Origin: Stenotrophomonas rhizophila
GTDB taxonomy: Bacteria > Pseudomonadota > Gammaproteobacteria > Xanthomonadales > Xanthomonadaceae
Assembly (NCBI RefSeq): GCF_007667275.1
Contig: NZ_VDQT01000003.1
Coordinates: forward strand, 310,001 to 374,000
Direction: 5' to 3'
DNA: 64,000 bases
Shown here: positions 1 to 9,478 of the stretch, piece after piece
Position numbering within the stretch: position 1 is the stretch's first letter
How the letters are laid out: the number at the start of each line of letters is the position of its first letter
Notes under the pieces: model-generated
The model's input: only the letters and a program-made list of their open reading frames with translations
Told to the model about the DNA's origin: nothing
The model's database searches: none
Made by a program: the position numbers and the translations under genes

Positions 1-30
1 CTGTCCCCGCAGCGGCGCTTCAACCTCTGA
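1..30 (+). CDS. 3' end of an upstream gene, probably truB (partial)
   Basis: The first ten codons read in frame to a TGA at 28-30 and give the tail LSPQRRFNL. In gammaproteobacteria the gene before rpsO is usually truB (tRNA pseudouridine-55 synthase), so this is probably its last codons. Only nine residues are visible, so the identity rests on gene order rather than on any motif. Confidence 0.4.
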   Translation: MSPQRRFNL

Positions 31-48
31 CCCTGGCGTACCCGGCGC

Positions 49-77
49 TTGTTCCGGGGGGCTGCGACCGTTACAAT
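49..77 (+). promoter_or_regulatory. sigma-70 promoter of rpsO
   Basis: TTGTTC at 49-54 and TACAAT at 72-77 are separated by 17 bp. Transcription would start near 84, leaving a leader of about 110 nt before rpsO. S15 autoregulates its mRNA through the leader in E. coli; whether that structure is kept here was not folded. Confidence 0.65.
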
Positions 78-193
78 TTCGCGGCCTTTTCAGGCTTCCC
101 CGCACCTGCGGGTTCATCATTTCGTTAACGGCGAGTCGCGCGGTACGTCAATGGGACGTTTCTGCGGGCCACGCATCTATAGAGAAGAAAGCA

Positions 194-454
194 ATGTCGA
201 TCGACACCCAGAAGGTCATTGAAGACAACAAGCGCAGCGCCGCCGATACCGGCTCCCCGGAAGTGCAGGTCGCCCTGCTGACCGCCCGCATCGAGCTGCT
301 GACCGGCCACTTCAAGGCCCACAAGAAAGATCACCACAGCCGTCGTGGCCTGCTGCAGATGGTCAATCGCCGCCGCAGCCTGCTGGACTACCTGAAGAAG
401 AAGGACGGCGTGCGCTACAAGGCCCTGATCGAAAAGCTCGGCCTGCGTCGCTAA
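194..454 (+). CDS. rpsO: 30S ribosomal protein S15
   Basis: The 86-residue product is the small-subunit protein S15, an early binder of the 16S rRNA central domain that also helps form a bridge to the 50S subunit. It is close to the usual 88-89 residues and shows the typical family sequence ([14 protein letters not shown] near residue 20, then [16 protein letters not shown]). The start is the first ATG, preceded by AGAGAAGAAAG. It has its own promoter at 49-77, is followed by a strong terminator, and pnp comes next, the usual rpsO-pnp arrangement. In other bacteria S15 represses its own translation. Identification is secure. Confidence 0.97.
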   Translation: MSIDTQKVIEDNKRSAADTGSPEVQVALLTARIELLTGHFKAHKKDHHSRRGLLQMVNRRRSLLDYLKKKDGVRYKALIEKLGLRR

Positions 455-466
455 GCAGGAATCCCG

Positions 467-501
467 ACCGCGGCGCAGGAATGCGCCGCGGTTTTGCTTT
501 T
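467..501 (+). terminator. rpsO-pnp intergenic terminator
   Basis: An 11-bp perfect GC-rich stem (467-477 with 482-492, loop GGAA) is followed by a T-rich run. In E. coli the same position holds a leaky rpsO terminator that lets part of the transcripts read into pnp. Confidence 0.85.
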
Positions 502-604
502 GCAGTACCGCATTACATCGCCTGGACCGGACTTCCGGTCACCCGTCGGCGGCAAGGGTCGCCTGCGGTCCATTCGAAGACAGCATCTCCCCAAGGAATC
601 CCCC

Positions 605-2713
605 GTGGCAAAAATCACCAAAACCTTCCAGTACGGCAAGCACACCGTCACGCTTGAAACCGGCGAAATCGCCCGTCAGGCCGGTGGCGCCGTCATCGTC
701 AAGTTCGACGACACCGTGCTGCTGGTCTCCGCCGTGGCTGCCAAGAGCGCGCGTGAGGGCCAGGACTTCTTCCCGCTGACCTGTGATTACCAGGAGAAGT
801 TCTACGCCGGTGGCCGTATCCCGGGTGGCTTCTTCAAGCGCGAAGGCCGTGCGACCGAGAAGGAGACGCTGATCTCGCGTCTGATCGATCGCCCGATCCG
901 TCCGCTGTTCCCGGAAGACTACAAGAACGAAGTGCAGATCATCGCCACCGTGATGTCGCTGAACCCGGACATCGACGGTGACATCCCGGCCCTGATCGGT
1001 GCCTCGGCCGCGCTGTCGCTGGCCGGCACCCCGTTCAAGGGTCCGATCGCCGCGGCCAAGGTCGGTTACAAGAACGGTGAGTACATCCTCAACCCGACCG
1101 TGACCGAACTGAAGGATTCGGAGCTGGAGCTGGTGGTTGCCGGTACCTCCAACGCCGTGCTGATGGTCGAGTCCGAAGCCGCGCTGCTGTCCGAAGACGT
1201 GATGCTGGGCGCCGTGACCTTCGGTCACCGCGAAATGCAGAAGGTCATCAACGCCATCAACGAGCTGACCGTGGAAGCCGGCACCAAGCCGTCGACCTGG
1301 GTCGCCCCGGCCAAGAACGACGCGCTGATCAGCGCCCTGCAGGAAGCCATCGGCCCGCGCCTGGGCGAAGCTTTCCAGGTGCGCGACAAGCTGCAGCGCC
1401 GCGACGCCATCTCGGCGATCAAGAAGGACGTGACCGAAGCCCTGGCCGGCCGCGTTGCCGCCGACGGCTGGAACCCGGCCGAGCTGTCGAAGGAATTCGG
1501 CGAGCTGGAATACAGCACCATGCGCAACTCGGTGCTGGACACCAAGGTCCGCATCGACGGCCGCGCGCTGGACACCGTCCGCCCGATCGCCGTGCAGACC
1601 GGCATCCTGCCGCGCGTGCACGGTTCCTCGCTGTTCACCCGTGGTGAAACCCAGGCCATCGTCACCATCACCCTGGGCACCGCACGCGACGGCCAGGTGA
1701 TCGACGCCGTCTCGGGCGAGTACAAGGACAACTTCCTGTTCCATTACAACTTCCCCCCGTACTCGGTGGGTGAGACCGGCCGCATGATGGGCCCGAAGCG
1801 TCGCGAAATCGGCCACGGCCGCCTCGCCAAGCGCGGCGTGCTGGCAGTGATGCCGTCGCTGGAAGCCTTCCCGTACACCATCCGCGTGGTCTCGGAAATC
1901 ACCGAATCCAACGGCTCCTCGTCGATGGCCTCGGTCTGCGGCTCCTCGCTGGCCCTGATGGACGCCGGCGTGCCGGTGAAGTCGCCGGTGGCCGGTATCG
2001 CCATGGGCCTGGTCAAGGAAGGCGATCGCTTCGTCGTCCTGTCCGACATCCTGGGTGACGAAGACCACCTGGGCGACATGGACTTCAAGGTGGCCGGTAC
2101 CGCTGAGGGCATCTCCGCCCTGCAGATGGACATCAAGATCGAAGGCATCACCGAAGAAATCATGAAGCAGGCACTGCAGCAGGCCAAGGCTGGCCGTCTG
2201 CACATCCTGGGTGAAATGGCCCACGGCCTGACCGCTCCGCGCCAGGAGCTGTCGGACTACGCGCCGCGCCTGCTGACCATCAAGATCCACCCGGACAAGA
2301 TCCGCGAAGTGATCGGCAAGGGTGGTTCCACCATCCAGGCCATCACCAAGGAAACCGGCACCCAGATCGACATCCAGGATGACGGCACCATCGTCATCGC
2401 CTCGGTCAACGCCATTGCCGCGCAGGCCGCCAAGGCCCGCATCGAGCAGATCACCTCGGACGTCGAGCCGGGCCGCATCTACGAAGGCAAGGTCGCCAAG
2501 ATCATGGACTTCGGTGCGTTCGTGACCATCCTGCCGGGCAAGGACGGCCTGGTGCACGTCTCGCAGATCTCCAGCGAGCGCGTCGAGAAGGTCGGCGACA
2601 AGCTGAAGGAAGGCGACGTGGTCAAGGTCAAGGTGCTGGAAGTCGACAAGCAGGGTCGTATCCGCCTGTCGATGAAGGCCGTCGAGGAAGGCGAAGGCGC
2701 CTCGGCCGAATAA
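605..2713 (+). CDS. pnp: polyribonucleotide nucleotidyltransferase (PNPase)
   Basis: The enzyme is the trimeric 3'-to-5' phosphorolytic exoribonuclease of mRNA decay and a degradosome partner. From the GTG at 605 the product is 702 residues, the family's usual length; the longer open frame from 494 would run through the terminator and is rejected. Two RNase PH domains occupy roughly residues 1-220 and 310-540. They are followed by a KH domain around [13 protein letters not shown] and an S1 domain ([13 protein letters not shown]). Its position behind rpsO is conserved. PNPase autoregulates its message in enteric bacteria; no evidence for that was examined here. Identification is secure, and the GTG start is well supported by length. 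Confidence 0.96.
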   Translation: MAKITKTFQYGKHTVTLETGEIARQAGGAVIVKFDDTVLLVSAVAAKSAREGQDFFPLTCDYQEKFYAGGRIPGGFFKREGRATEKETLISRLIDRPIRPLFPEDYKNEVQIIATVMSLNPDIDGDIPALIGASAALSLAGTPFKGPIAAAKVGYKNGEYILNPTVTELKDSELELVVAGTSNAVLMVESEAALLSEDVMLGAVTFGHREMQKVINAINELTVEAGTKPSTWVAPAKNDALISALQEAIGPRLGEAFQVRDKLQRRDAISAIKKDVTEALAGRVAADGWNPAELSKEFGELEYSTMRNSVLDTKVRIDGRALDTVRPIAVQTGILPRVHGSSLFTRGETQAIVTITLGTARDGQVIDAVSGEYKDNFLFHYNFPPYSVGETGRMMGPKRREIGHGRLAKRGVLAVMPSLEAFPYTIRVVSEITESNGSSSMASVCGSSLALMDAGVPVKSPVAGIAMGLVKEGDRFVVLSDILGDEDHLGDMDFKVAGTAEGISALQMDIKIEGITEEIMKQALQQAKAGRLHILGEMAHGLTAPRQELSDYAPRLLTIKIHPDKIREVIGKGGSTIQAITKETGTQIDIQDDGTIVIASVNAIAAQAAKARIEQITSDVEPGRIYEGKVAKIMDFGAFVTILPGKDGLVHVSQISSERVEKVGDKLKEGDVVKVKVLEVDKQGRIRLSMKAVEEGEGASAE

Positions 2714-2767
2714 TCGACCGCAACACCAAGGTAGGTGATGACCGTTGGTCGTCACTCCTTGAATAGG

Positions 2768-2797
2768 AAAACGGGCCTTCGGGCCCGTTTTTTTTTT
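2768..2797 (+). terminator. pnp terminator
   Basis: A 10-bp perfect stem (2768-2777 with 2782-2791, loop TTCG) is followed by a run of T through 2797. It closes the rpsO-pnp unit. Confidence 0.92.
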
Positions 2798-2848
2798 GCT
2801 TGGCTCACGATCTTCGATCAGGGCCGTCGCGAGCGTTCAGAGCCCCGC

Positions 2849-2940
2849 CGCGGCCGGTAGGCCCCTGTGCAAATGTCCCCCGGCCGACGCCTGGCGGCGA
2901 CGGCCTCCTCCTTTACTTTGCCAGGGACCTACCGGCCGCG
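2849..2940. repeat. GTAG-headed inverted repeat (REP doublet-like)
   Basis: The arms at about 2849-2867 and 2922-2940 are inverted copies matching at 18 of 19 positions, each carrying GTAGG toward the inside. The element occupies much of the 419-bp gap between pnp and the chitinase gene. Its arm sequence differs from the 157-bp elements elsewhere in the window, so it belongs to another subfamily. No gene is supported in the rest of the gap. Confidence 0.6.
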
Positions 2941-3132
2941 ACGGGGCATGGCTTGCGGCCCGTCGCTTGCCCCACCGGCAGCGGCGTCTGCTTTACCGCG
3001 AGGGCCCTTGTGCAGTCATTGCGTTTCCCGTCCACAGCAACAGGATGTGTCCGCCGGACAGATTCGCAGGACATCCGACCATGACGGCCTGCGGCTTGTT
3101 AACGTTGGCCCATCCTGATCCACGGAGTTGCC

Positions 3133-4305
3133 ATGTCCCGTCTGTCTACTTCCCTGCTGGGCGCCGCCATCGTGCTCGCGCTGCCCATCGCGAGCCACGC
3201 CGCATCGGTGTCGAACGCGGTGATCGGGGCCTACTACCCGGGCGGTTCGGCCGAGCGCTATCCAGTGGCGTCCATTCCCGCCGATACGCTGACCCATCTG
3301 TTCTACGCGTTCGCGCGCATCGACGACGGCAGGTGCGTGGTGGACGACGGCGCTGCAGCGCACTTCAAGGCACTGGCCGCGCTCAAGCGTGAACACCCAC
3401 GGCTGCACACCATGATTTCCATCGGCGGCTGGAACGCCGGCGGCTTCTCCGATGCCGCGCTGACGGCACAGAGCCGCGAACGTTTCGTGCGTTCGTGCGT
3501 GGCGATGTTCTTCGAACAGCATCGCGGCAGTTTCGACGGTGTGGATATCGACTGGGAATTCCCGGTCTCCGGTGGCCCGGTGGAGATCACCGACCGCCCA
3601 CAGGACCGACGCAACATGACGCTTCTGGTGCAGGAATTCCGCCGCCAGCTTGATGCATTGGACGACGGCAAGGGCCCGCACCGACTGCTGACCGCCGCGC
3701 TGCCGGCGGGCCGCGTGCAGACCGACGGCCCGTACGATCCCGCGCTGAGCTATGAGTTGAAGGAACTTGGCCAGGCGCTCGATTTCATCAACCTGATGAG
3801 CTACGACATGGGCACCGGCTTCTCCAAGGTGTCCACCTTCAATGCGCCGCTGCGCGAGGTGCCGCAGGACCCGCTCGCACCGGAACAACGCCGCTGGAAC
3901 AGCGTGGAAGGGGCGGTGCAGTACTACCGCCAGCATGGCGTGCCCAACGACAAGCTGGTGCTGGGCGTTCCCTTCTACGGGCGCGGCTTCAAGGTCACCA
4001 CCGAATCCGCCGATGGCCTGTACCAGCCCTACAGCGCCCCGTTCGAGGCCGGTGACTGGCGCCGCATCAAGCAGGATTTCCTCGACAAGCCCGGCTGGCA
4101 GCGGCACTGGCACCCCGTCGCGCAGAGCCCGTGGCTGTACAACGCCGGCGACAAGGTGTTCATCAGCTACGAGGACCCGGACTCGATTCGCCTGCGCGCG
4201 GACTACGCCAAGGACCAGAAGCTGCGCGGCGTGTTCACCTGGGAGCTGACGGGTGATGACGACCAGGCCAGCCTGCTGAAGGCCATGGCGGGGCCGTTCA
4301 AGTAA
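3133..4305 (+). CDS. secreted glycoside hydrolase family 18 (chitinase-like)
   Basis: The 390-residue protein has a cleavable signal peptide (charged MSR, hydrophobic core, SHA-A near residue 23) and a single GH18 barrel. The family signature FDGVDIDWEF lies at residues 134-143 with catalytic Glu142 and the supporting Asp138 and Asp140. SIGGW at 96-100 and MSYDMG near 221 are the other conserved GH18 strands. The expected activity is hydrolysis of beta-1,4-N-acetylglucosamine polymers through substrate-assisted catalysis outside the cytoplasm. No chitin-binding or fibronectin module is present, so it may act on soluble chitooligomers. It is a single-gene unit with CACGGAG as its ribosome site. 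Exact substrate is inferred. Confidence 0.92.
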   Translation: MSRLSTSLLGAAIVLALPIASHAASVSNAVIGAYYPGGSAERYPVASIPADTLTHLFYAFARIDDGRCVVDDGAAAHFKALAALKREHPRLHTMISIGGWNAGGFSDAALTAQSRERFVRSCVAMFFEQHRGSFDGVDIDWEFPVSGGPVEITDRPQDRRNMTLLVQEFRRQLDALDDGKGPHRLLTAALPAGRVQTDGPYDPALSYELKELGQALDFINLMSYDMGTGFSKVSTFNAPLREVPQDPLAPEQRRWNSVEGAVQYYRQHGVPNDKLVLGVPFYGRGFKVTTESADGLYQPYSAPFEAGDWRRIKQDFLDKPGWQRHWHPVAQSPWLYNAGDKVFISYEDPDSIRLRADYAKDQKLRGVFTWELTGDDDQASLLKAMAGPFK

Positions 4306-4344
4306 CGTCGACCGCCCGCTGAAAGTGCAGCGATGCGAATGCCG

Positions 4345-4502
4345 GGTAGGGTCGGTTCCCGAACGACTGCCGATAGCGGAGATTGCGCGATTGGCGCATG
4401 ACCTTCAAACGGAGTCGCGCTTTTCCGGATTTCTCCGTTCGTTGGTCATTCGTCGCCCTGCCGATCATCCCTATCGGCGGTCGTTCGGGAACCGACCCTA
4501 CC
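4345..4502 (+). repeat. 157-bp-type REPIN-like element (single copy)
   Basis: The element is bounded by inverted GGTAGGGTCGGTTCCCGAAC arms and carries an internal inverted pair (GCATGACCT and TGGTCAT). It shares both ends with the six array copies at 18-21 kb but its interior has diverged. It lies between two genes on the same strand. Confidence 0.8.
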
Positions 4503-4565
4503 GCTGGATTGCTCCCCGGTGATCGGGTGTAACGCCCGGGCCGGGCCTGCACTATGCTTGCCGGC

Positions 4566-6293
4566 ATGACGAGCGTTCAGCTGCTGGACCTGCACATCGA
4601 CCGCGCCTCGCAGCAGGTGCGGCGCGGTGATGGGGTGCTGCCGGTCAGCGGCCTCAGCTGGCGCCTGCTGGACTGCCTGCTGGAGCACGGCACCGATGTG
4701 GTCGACTTCGACACGCTGGCACGGGAAGTCTGGGCGCCGGCGGTGGTGGGCGAAGATGCGATCAGCCAGCGGGTGAAGCTGCTGCGCCAGGCATTGGGCG
4801 ATGACAGCCGCCAGCCGCGCTATGTGCGCTCGGTACGTGGCCGGGGCTACCAGTTATGCGCGCCGCCCCAGGCGTGTGCACCGGTGGCGCCACCAGCGGC
4901 GGCGGAACCGGTGGGGGTGCCTGGGGCGGCAGAGCCTTCTGCAGCGACTCCCGGGACTGCCTCAACTCCCTCAACTGCCGTAAATGCCGTAAATGCCGTA
5001 ACTGCGGCAGCAGCGGCAGCAGCGGCACCATCGGCACCATCGGAGGGGCCGCAACGGAGGCTGCGCGCGCGGTGGGCTTGGCTGGCGGCGGGCGTGGCTG
5101 CTGCCGGCGCCGTCATCGCCGTCATCTTCCAGCGGCCGGAAAGCGCGCTGCACTCACCCGCAGACCCGGTACTGCAACGCGCTGCGTACTACGCCGGCAT
5201 CGGCCAGGCCAGCAACAACGACCGGGCGATCACCCTGTACCGCCAGGCACTGCAGATCGACCCGGATTCCAGCGCCGCACGGCGCGGCCTCGCGCGTGCA
5301 TTGGCCGCCGATGCCTGCCTGTTCAACGGCAAGCCGGGCAGCGCGCAGGAGGCACTGCAGCTGGCCGGACAGGTGTTGCGGGCGGCTCCTGATGACGCCG
5401 CCGCGCATGCGCTGCGCGGGTACGCCCACGACTGCATCGGCGCGATGCCGCAGGCGATCGCCGATTACCAGCAGGCGCTGCTGCGCGACCCCGACGATGA
5501 GCGCACCCGCGCCTCGCTGGCCTACCTGCAGCAGGAACAGGGCCATCTTGCGCAGGCGCTCGAGGCCAACCTGACGCTGCGCGCGCCGGAGCGGATCCGC
5601 TTCCGCGACGTGCAGGTCGCCCGCGAACTGGAACTGCTTGGCTTCACCGACGCCGCCGCACGCCGCCATGCGCGCAACTTCCAGCTGTACCCGGACAATG
5701 TTTTCAGCAACATTGCATGGCCGCGCGCGCTCATGAACATGGGCGAGCAGGAAATGGCGCGGCAGGCGCTCGACCAGGCGCTCGCACGCGGCACTCCGCA
5801 TCCACAGCTGCTGCGCCTGCGCGGCGAACTGCTGTTGATGGACGGTGACCGGCAAGGTGCGGCAGCGGCGTTCGAGCAGGGCCGCCTGCTGCGCCCGCTG
5901 CAGTCGATGGGAAAGACCCTGGCCGGCCTGCAGCAGGGGAGTGGCACGCCGTCCCCGGAATGGATTGCCGCGCGCCTGCACGAGGTGACCGCGCAGGCTG
6001 ACGACGGCTGGTCGGACGCAGCCGTGGAACGGGCCCTGCTGCACCAGGCGCAGGGCGATGCCGGCGCAGCAATCGCCGACCTGCACCGCGCCGTGGACGC
6101 CGGCTTCCGCGACGCCGCGTGGCTGCGCGTCACCCCACTGTTCGCCCCGCTGCGGCAGGCGGCCGGCTGGGAGCGCCTGCTGGCCCGGATCGACGCGGAC
6201 GTGGCCGCCCAGCGCGCACAGGTACTGGCAGCGTCCTGGCGCCCCGATGACCTGAAGGGCCTCAGCGCAACGCCGGCAGCAGGAATTCGGTAA
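4566..6293 (+). CDS. membrane-anchored winged-helix regulator with TPR-like sensor region (CadC/ToxR-type)
   Basis: The N-terminal 100 residues form an OmpR/PhoB-type winged helix (LSWRLLDCLLEHG, AISQRVKLLRQALGDD, VRSVRGRGYQL). An Ala/Pro/Val/Thr-rich linker, one transmembrane segment near residue 185 (WAWLAAGVAAAGAVIAVIF) and a long C-terminal region of TPR-like helical repeats follow. The layout is that of one-component regulators that bind DNA in the cytoplasm and sense in the periplasm. I choose ATG 4566 because TATGCT, a likely -10 box, ends 7 bp before it; ATG 4554 would lie inside that box. The C-terminus overlaps the convergent hydrolase gene by 32 bp. Target genes are unknown. Confidence 0.8.
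   Translation: MTSVQLLDLHIDRASQQVRRGDGVLPVSGLSWRLLDCLLEHGTDVVDFDTLAREVWAPAVVGEDAISQRVKLLRQALGDDSRQPRYVRSVRGRGYQLCAPPQACAPVAPPAAAEPVGVPGAAEPSAATPGTASTPSTAVNAVNAVTAAAAAAAAPSAPSEGPQRRLRARWAWLAAGVAAAGAVIAVIFQRPESALHSPADPVLQRAAYYAGIGQASNNDRAITLYRQALQIDPDSSAARRGLARALAADACLFNGKPGSAQEALQLAGQVLRAAPDDAAAHALRGYAHDCIGAMPQAIADYQQALLRDPDDERTRASLAYLQQEQGHLAQALEANLTLRAPERIRFRDVQVARELELLGFTDAAARRHARNFQLYPDNVFSNIAWPRALMNMGEQEMARQALDQALARGTPHPQLLRLRGELLLMDGDRQGAAAAFEQGRLLRPLQSMGKTLAGLQQGSGTPSPEWIAARLHEVTAQADDGWSDAAVERALLHQAQGDAGAAIADLHRAVDAGFRDAAWLRVTPLFAPLRQAAGWERLLARIDADVAAQRAQVLAASWRPDDLKGLSATPAAGIR
4961..5041 (+). repeat. nine tandem 9-bp units coding the regulator's linker
   Basis: Nine successive 9-bp units occur, largely as pairs: CTCAACTCC/CTCAACTGC, CGTAAATGC twice, CGTAACTGC, GGCAGCAGC twice and GGCACCATC twice. 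The unit length is a multiple of three, so copy-number change would lengthen or shorten the linker without shifting the frame. Confidence 0.85.
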
Positions 6294-7338
6294 GCACCCG
6301 GCGCGACTGCGGATGGGCGTAGCTGCGGTTGTAGGCCCTGCTGGTCACCACCGCGACCAGCTTCTTCTCCGGCATCACGAACACGTAGTTGCCGCCGTTG
6401 CCCGACATCGCCCATACCGTGGTTTCCTTCCCGTCCACCGGCAGCTTCAGGCCCCACCACTGGTAGCCGTAGTCGCTGCCGTCGTCGGTCTGCGCCTGCG
6501 GGCGGATCATTGCCGCGATGTAGTCGGCAGGCACCAGCTGTTTGCCCTGCCAGCGGCCGCCGGCCAGCACCAGCTCGCCCAGCCGGGCCAGATCACGGGT
6601 GCGGTAGCGGGTGCCGCCGCCGCCCATGCCGATGCCTTCGGGGGAACGGTTCCAGTGACTGCGGGTGATACCCAGCGGGCGTTCGAGCGCTTGCGCGGCG
6701 TAGTCGGCCAGCGGCAGCTTCGTGGTCCGTTCCAGCACCGCGCCCAGTACGAACGAATTGGCCGTGCAGTAGGCATGCGCGCGGCCGTGCGGGCTGTCTT
6801 CGGGGCGGCTCATCCACGGCGCGAAACCCTTCACCGGCAGCGACAGCGCGAAGTCCAGCCAGCGCTCGGTCACATACATGCGCTCTTCGTTGCCGGCGGA
6901 AAATTGATTCTGGTCATCGCATTCCCACAGGCTGCTCATGGTGAGCAGGTCTTCGACCGTGGTGCCGCGCAGGCGGGCATCCACCGGGTGTTTCGCGGTG
7001 AATTCCGGGAAGTAGTCGTAGACCCGGGCCTGCACCCCGGGCAGGTGCCCCTCGCCGATCGCCGCGCCCACCAGCAGGGCGGTCACGCTCTTGCTGGCCG
7101 AACGCACGTCGTTGAGCGTCTGCGCATCGGCGCCGTTGAAATAATGTTCGTAGGCCACCGTGCCATCGACCAGCAACAGCACGCTGGTGACCTGTTTGAT
7201 CTCGTCGCTGGCAACGGCCGCCTCCAGCGCGGCGAGCGGGGCGGGGTCGAGGCGCGGCGAGGCGGCCTGAGCCGCGATGGGCAGGCAAGCGGTGATGGAC
7301 AGGACCAGTGCGGCGAAACGACGGGCGGGGTGGGGCAT
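6262..7338 (-). CDS. secreted serine hydrolase, class C beta-lactamase-like fold
   Basis: From the ATG at 7338 (AGGAG ribosome site just upstream) the protein is 358 residues with a signal peptide ending near AAQA-AS at residue 26. SASK at residues 80-83 gives the nucleophile Ser and its Lys partner of the SxxK superfamily; a YCTAN segment and SGNGGNYV stand in for the usual YxN and KTG/HxG motifs. Relatives include esterases, D-aminopeptidases and 6-aminohexanoate-dimer hydrolases, so a true beta-lactamase role is not implied. Its 3' end overlaps the convergent regulator gene by 32 bp. The long upstream part of this open frame is REPIN sequence and is excluded. Substrate unknown. Confidence 0.85.
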   Translation of the reverse strand: MPHPARRFAALVLSITACLPIAAQAASPRLDPAPLAALEAAVASDEIKQVTSVLLLVDGTVAYEHYFNGADAQTLNDVRSASKSVTALLVGAAIGEGHLPGVQARVYDYFPEFTAKHPVDARLRGTTVEDLLTMSSLWECDDQNQFSAGNEERMYVTERWLDFALSLPVKGFAPWMSRPEDSPHGRAHAYCTANSFVLGAVLERTTKLPLADYAAQALERPLGITRSHWNRSPEGIGMGGGGTRYRTRDLARLGELVLAGGRWQGKQLVPADYIAAMIRPQAQTDDGSDYGYQWWGLKLPVDGKETTVWAMSGNGGNYVFVMPEKKLVAVVTSRAYNRSYAHPQSRRVLTEFLLPALR

Positions 7339-7454
7339 GGTGGCGCTCCTCGGAAGTGAGGTGCCACTACGCCAGCACCGCGTCTGAAGTGCTGGAAGAA
7401 CGCCTGAAGAATTCTGAAAGCGGCACCCGGCCTGCATCTGGCGATGCAATCGTC

Positions 7455-7611
7455 GGTAGGGTCGGTTCCCGAACGACCGCCGATAGCGGCGCAACATTCG
7501 GTAGCGCATGACCTCGAACGGGGCGACGCATCTCGCGCGAATCTCCGCCGCAGGTCATGCGTTACCGAACCGATCACCGTTATCGGCGGTCGTTTGGGAA
7601 CCGACCCTGCC
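7455..7611 (+). repeat. 157-bp REPIN-like element (single copy)
   Basis: It has the same terminal arms as the copy at 4345-4502, with one change at the right end (CCCTGCC for CCCTACC). The interior carries an inverted pair CGCATGACCT and AGGTCATGCG. It lies between the divergent-free 5' end of the serine hydrolase and the 3' end of the PepSY gene and fills most of that gap. Confidence 0.8.
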
Positions 7612-7635
7612 AAAGCGGGCCACGCGCTTTGTCCG

Positions 7636-9204
7636 TTATGCCCGCGTGTGCGCCCACACGCTGTTCGGGTCGCCGTTTACCGCCCGGCGCTGCGTTGCGC
7701 GAGCCATGGCGGCAAAGCCCAGCGCCATCGCCAGCGCCACGCCGTCCACCCAGAACAGCGGCCAATAGCCGCGCGCGGCGCTGGTCCACAGCCACAGCCC
7801 GCTCATCGCACCGTGCACCACCGGGATCAGCGCGGTCACCGCCGCCGCGGCCCACAGCAGCTCCACCGCCGCCTTGGACGGCGCGCGCAGCGCCGCCCAC
7901 AGGGCGCAGCCGCCCCAGACCAGGAAGCAGGTCCAGCGCATGCCCGCATCCGCATGAGCCGGGGCCAGGTGCTCCAGCAGCTGCACGCTCACGAACGCTG
8001 CCGACACCGCCACGCACAGCCCGATGCACACGCCCACCGTGGCCCGCGCCATGTTGATCTGCGCGCGCCCCTGTACGACCTGGCGACGCTTGCGCCGCGA
8101 CTCGATCCACAGCAGGTTGCCCGAATAGAACAGGAAGGCACCCCCCAGGCCGAGCGCGAAATACAGCCACGGCACCCAGCCGTTGCCGAACTCGCCGAAG
8201 TGCAGCGCGTAGGCCGCAGCCAGCGTCGCATGGTTGGCGTCGCGCTGCCCGGGCAGCTGGGTGTGCAGCACCTCGCCGGTGTTGGCGTCCAGCGCGACCG
8301 CGCCCAGCGGCCCCAGTGACACGCCGCCGTCGCCGGTGATCTCGATGGTGGCATTCGCATCGCCGGCATTGGCCAGCTTCAGGTAGGCCGGCTCGAAGTG
8401 CTTCTGGCCCAGCTCGTTGGCCACCGCGATCGAGCGTGCGTGCAGCATCGCCAGGCTGCCGGCGCGTACGGGCTGGTTGGCCGGTGCGCGGATCGGGGCG
8501 GTATCGGTGGCGCCGGGGATCGCGGCCAGCAGCTTGCCGTCGTAGATCAATGGATTGAGCGCGGCCATCTGCAGGAACATCAGGCACAGCAACGCGCCGG
8601 TGACCGCGAACAGCAGGTGGAAAGGCAGGCTGAGCACCCCGATCACGTTGTGCGCGTCCTGCCACATCTGCTTCAGGTTGCGGCCCGGGCGCAGCGCGAA
8701 CAGGTCGCCGACCAGCTTGGGCAGGTGGATCACCAGTCCCGACAGCAGCGCCAGCCCGTACAGCAGGCTGACCACGCCCATCAGGTAGATGCCGGCCACC
8801 GGCAGCCCCAGTGTGTAATGCAATTCATTGACCAGCTCGGCCAGCCCGGCCTGCGGTGGGGTGGGGCTGCCATCGACATGGTCGGCCCAAGCGAACAGCC
8901 AGGTGCCCTTGGCGTCCTGCCAGTAGGCGATGGACTGCGGCGTTTCCGCGCCGGGGAAGGTCATGCCCACGTGCTTTCGCGCATCGGGGTGTTTGGCCAG
9001 CACGCCATCGAGCAGGCGCTGCGCGTCATCCAGGGTCTGCGCTGGCTGGTCCATGCCCTGCGGCGACTGCCACAGCGGCAGGTCGTGGTGGAACACGGTG
9101 ATGGCACCGGCGTAGAACGCCACGAACAGGGCGAACCCCGCCACCAGGCCAACCCAGGTGTGCACGGTGGTGAAGGTACGCAGGGTGAGCGAACTGAATT
9201 TCAT
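7636..9204 (-). CDS. PepSY-associated transmembrane protein (PiuB-like)
   Basis: From ATG 9204 the product is 522 residues with about four to six membrane segments, starting with HTWVGLVAGFALFVAFYAGAI near residue 17 and including HLLFAVTGALLCLMFL and the C-terminal block. The N-terminal signature and the large periplasmic loop are those of the PepSY_TM family, inner-membrane proteins often encoded beside TonB-dependent siderophore receptors and implicated in ferric iron release or reduction. It is the last gene of a three-gene unit with the DUF3325 and DUF3649 proteins, the usual companion order. No receptor gene is adjacent here. The family is clear; the biochemical role is inferred. Confidence 0.85.
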   Translation of the reverse strand: MKFSSLTLRTFTTVHTWVGLVAGFALFVAFYAGAITVFHHDLPLWQSPQGMDQPAQTLDDAQRLLDGVLAKHPDARKHVGMTFPGAETPQSIAYWQDAKGTWLFAWADHVDGSPTPPQAGLAELVNELHYTLGLPVAGIYLMGVVSLLYGLALLSGLVIHLPKLVGDLFALRPGRNLKQMWQDAHNVIGVLSLPFHLLFAVTGALLCLMFLQMAALNPLIYDGKLLAAIPGATDTAPIRAPANQPVRAGSLAMLHARSIAVANELGQKHFEPAYLKLANAGDANATIEITGDGGVSLGPLGAVALDANTGEVLHTQLPGQRDANHATLAAAYALHFGEFGNGWVPWLYFALGLGGAFLFYSGNLLWIESRRKRRQVVQGRAQINMARATVGVCIGLCVAVSAAFVSVQLLEHLAPAHADAGMRWTCFLVWGGCALWAALRAPSKAAVELLWAAAAVTALIPVVHGAMSGLWLWTSAARGYWPLFWVDGVALAMALGFAAMARATQRRAVNGDPNSVWAHTRA

Positions 9205-9214
9205 CGGACAGGCC

Positions 9215-9478
9215 TCACTGCACCCAGTCGAAGTGGCGCAGCAGCCACAGCAGGCCGAAGCCGGACGCAGCGGTGGCACCCAGCCACAACCACGCACGCA
9301 GCCCGGTACGGAACGCGAATGCCCACAGCGCGGCCAGCATCCACAGCGGGATGAAGGCGACCATGCTGGGCACGATCACCGCCTGCCAGGGGCCGGGCGG
9401 CACCCAGGTGATCAGGCCGGCGGCTGCGGCCGCCACGAAGAAGCCTGCCAGCAGGCCGGCCAGCGCACGTGCCCACAT
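9215..9478 (-). CDS. DUF3649 membrane protein, iron-uptake accessory
   Basis: The 87-residue protein is almost entirely hydrophobic, with three predicted membrane helices (WARALAGLLAGFFVAAAAAG, the VPSMVAFIPLWMLAALWAF block, and the ATAASGFGLLWLLRHFDW end). The ATG at 9476-9478 overlaps the stop of the preceding DUF3325 gene (ATGA), indicating translational coupling, and the PepSY gene starts 10 bp downstream. DUF3649 proteins typically sit between DUF3325 and PepSY genes in siderophore loci. Molecular function is not known. Confidence 0.8.
   Translation of the reverse strand: MWARALAGLLAGFFVAAAAAGLITWVPPGPWQAVIVPSMVAFIPLWMLAALWAFAFRTGLRAWLWLGATAASGFGLLWLLRHFDWVQ

Noticed and set aside
539..2755. 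738-codon minus-strand frame antisense to pnp
   Set aside because: It is a long shadow frame typical of GC-rich genes: rich in Asp, Gly, His, Val, Leu and Gln in the antisense pattern. PNPase on the plus strand is unmistakable.
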